54,258 bases of DNA. Source: Candidatus Zhuqueibacterota bacterium (GTDB lineage Bacteria; Zhuqueibacterota; Zhuqueibacteria; Thermofontimicrobiales; Thermofontimicrobiaceae). The position numbers and the translations under genes are program-made. Positions 54,138 through 54,258 of the stretch are shown one piece after another. The DNA is taken from the NCBI GenBank assembly GCA_016783825.1, contig JADHVV010000008.1, forward strand, positions 1 through 54,258, in the 5' to 3' direction. Position 1 is the stretch's first letter; the number at the start of each line of letters is the position of its first letter. The notes beneath the pieces were generated by a model. That model saw nothing but the letters and a program-made list of their open reading frames with translations, was not told where the DNA came from and made no database searches.

Positions 54138-54258
54138 ATACCCGGTTTGTGGACGGCAAATATAAAAAATCCATACTGATTTTTTTCTGTGTGTGTTTTT
54201 GATCCGTGTGGAATTCTACAACCGTTAAAATTAATGACTATTCTCTATGGCAACACCA

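Overview
The window looks like a chromosomal segment of an uncultured, low-GC Gram-negative bacterium of the FCB assemblage outside Bacteroidota proper (Calditrichota, KSB1 or Ignavibacteriota-like). For this: a FecR anti-sigma factor with the C-terminal domain usual in Bacteroidota, a TonB receptor with an STN domain, and two secreted proteins ending in a YPNPFN-type C-terminal sorting/FlgD-like domain. Against true Bacteroidota: clear Shine-Dalgarno sequences before many genes and four exact TTGACA-N17-TATATT promoters. The placement is inference; no rRNA is present.

Layout. 34-2116 holds aromatic amino acid genes (pheA, DAHP synthase). 2914-10347 is a minus-strand ECF sigma / FecR / TonB receptor / glycerophosphodiesterase / organophosphate transporter cluster in which the receptor and transporter genes are broken. 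10681-12318 encodes a small DUF5659-like protein and a secreted helical-repeat protein. 12788-22112 is a minus-strand catabolic region: two GH29 alpha-L-fucosidases, a UroD-like methyltransferase, an M81 peptidase, an isoaspartyl dipeptidase, an SMP-30 lactonase and a tandem sugar-binding-like protein. 22760-23718 is a UPF0175/PIN toxin-antitoxin locus. 23785-31883 has a two-component system, KDG kinase, 6-phosphogluconate dehydrogenase and transketolase. 32593-41296 is mostly cell-envelope proteins (beta-barrels, one fused to a transglutaminase-like domain, a FecR/TPR protein, a sorting-domain protein, a DUF4097-type lipoprotein) plus a second toxin-antitoxin-like pair. 41557 is a ComF protein. 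42608-46805 is a visibly AT-richer block with a glycosyltransferase-kinase fusion, an unrecognised membrane protein and a class I aldolase. 47182-50263 is gap, tpiA, secG and tRNA-Leu(GAG). The end has a TPR protein, a membrane protein, AlaX, PhzF and a DUF2442 protein.

Intergenic space is packed with at least eight families of short terminal-inverted-repeat elements (MITE-like palindromes), often nested in one another and sometimes supplying the stop codon of the adjacent gene. No transposase, rRNA or CRISPR array was found.

The best candidate for something undescribed is the AT-rich block at 42608-46805: a GT4-like glycosyltransferase fused to a P-loop uridine-kinase-like domain, translationally coupled to a single-pass membrane protein of unknown family, followed by a DhnA-type aldolase. 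Also notable are a decaying sigma/anti-sigma-controlled glycerophosphodiester uptake operon and the nested palindromes.
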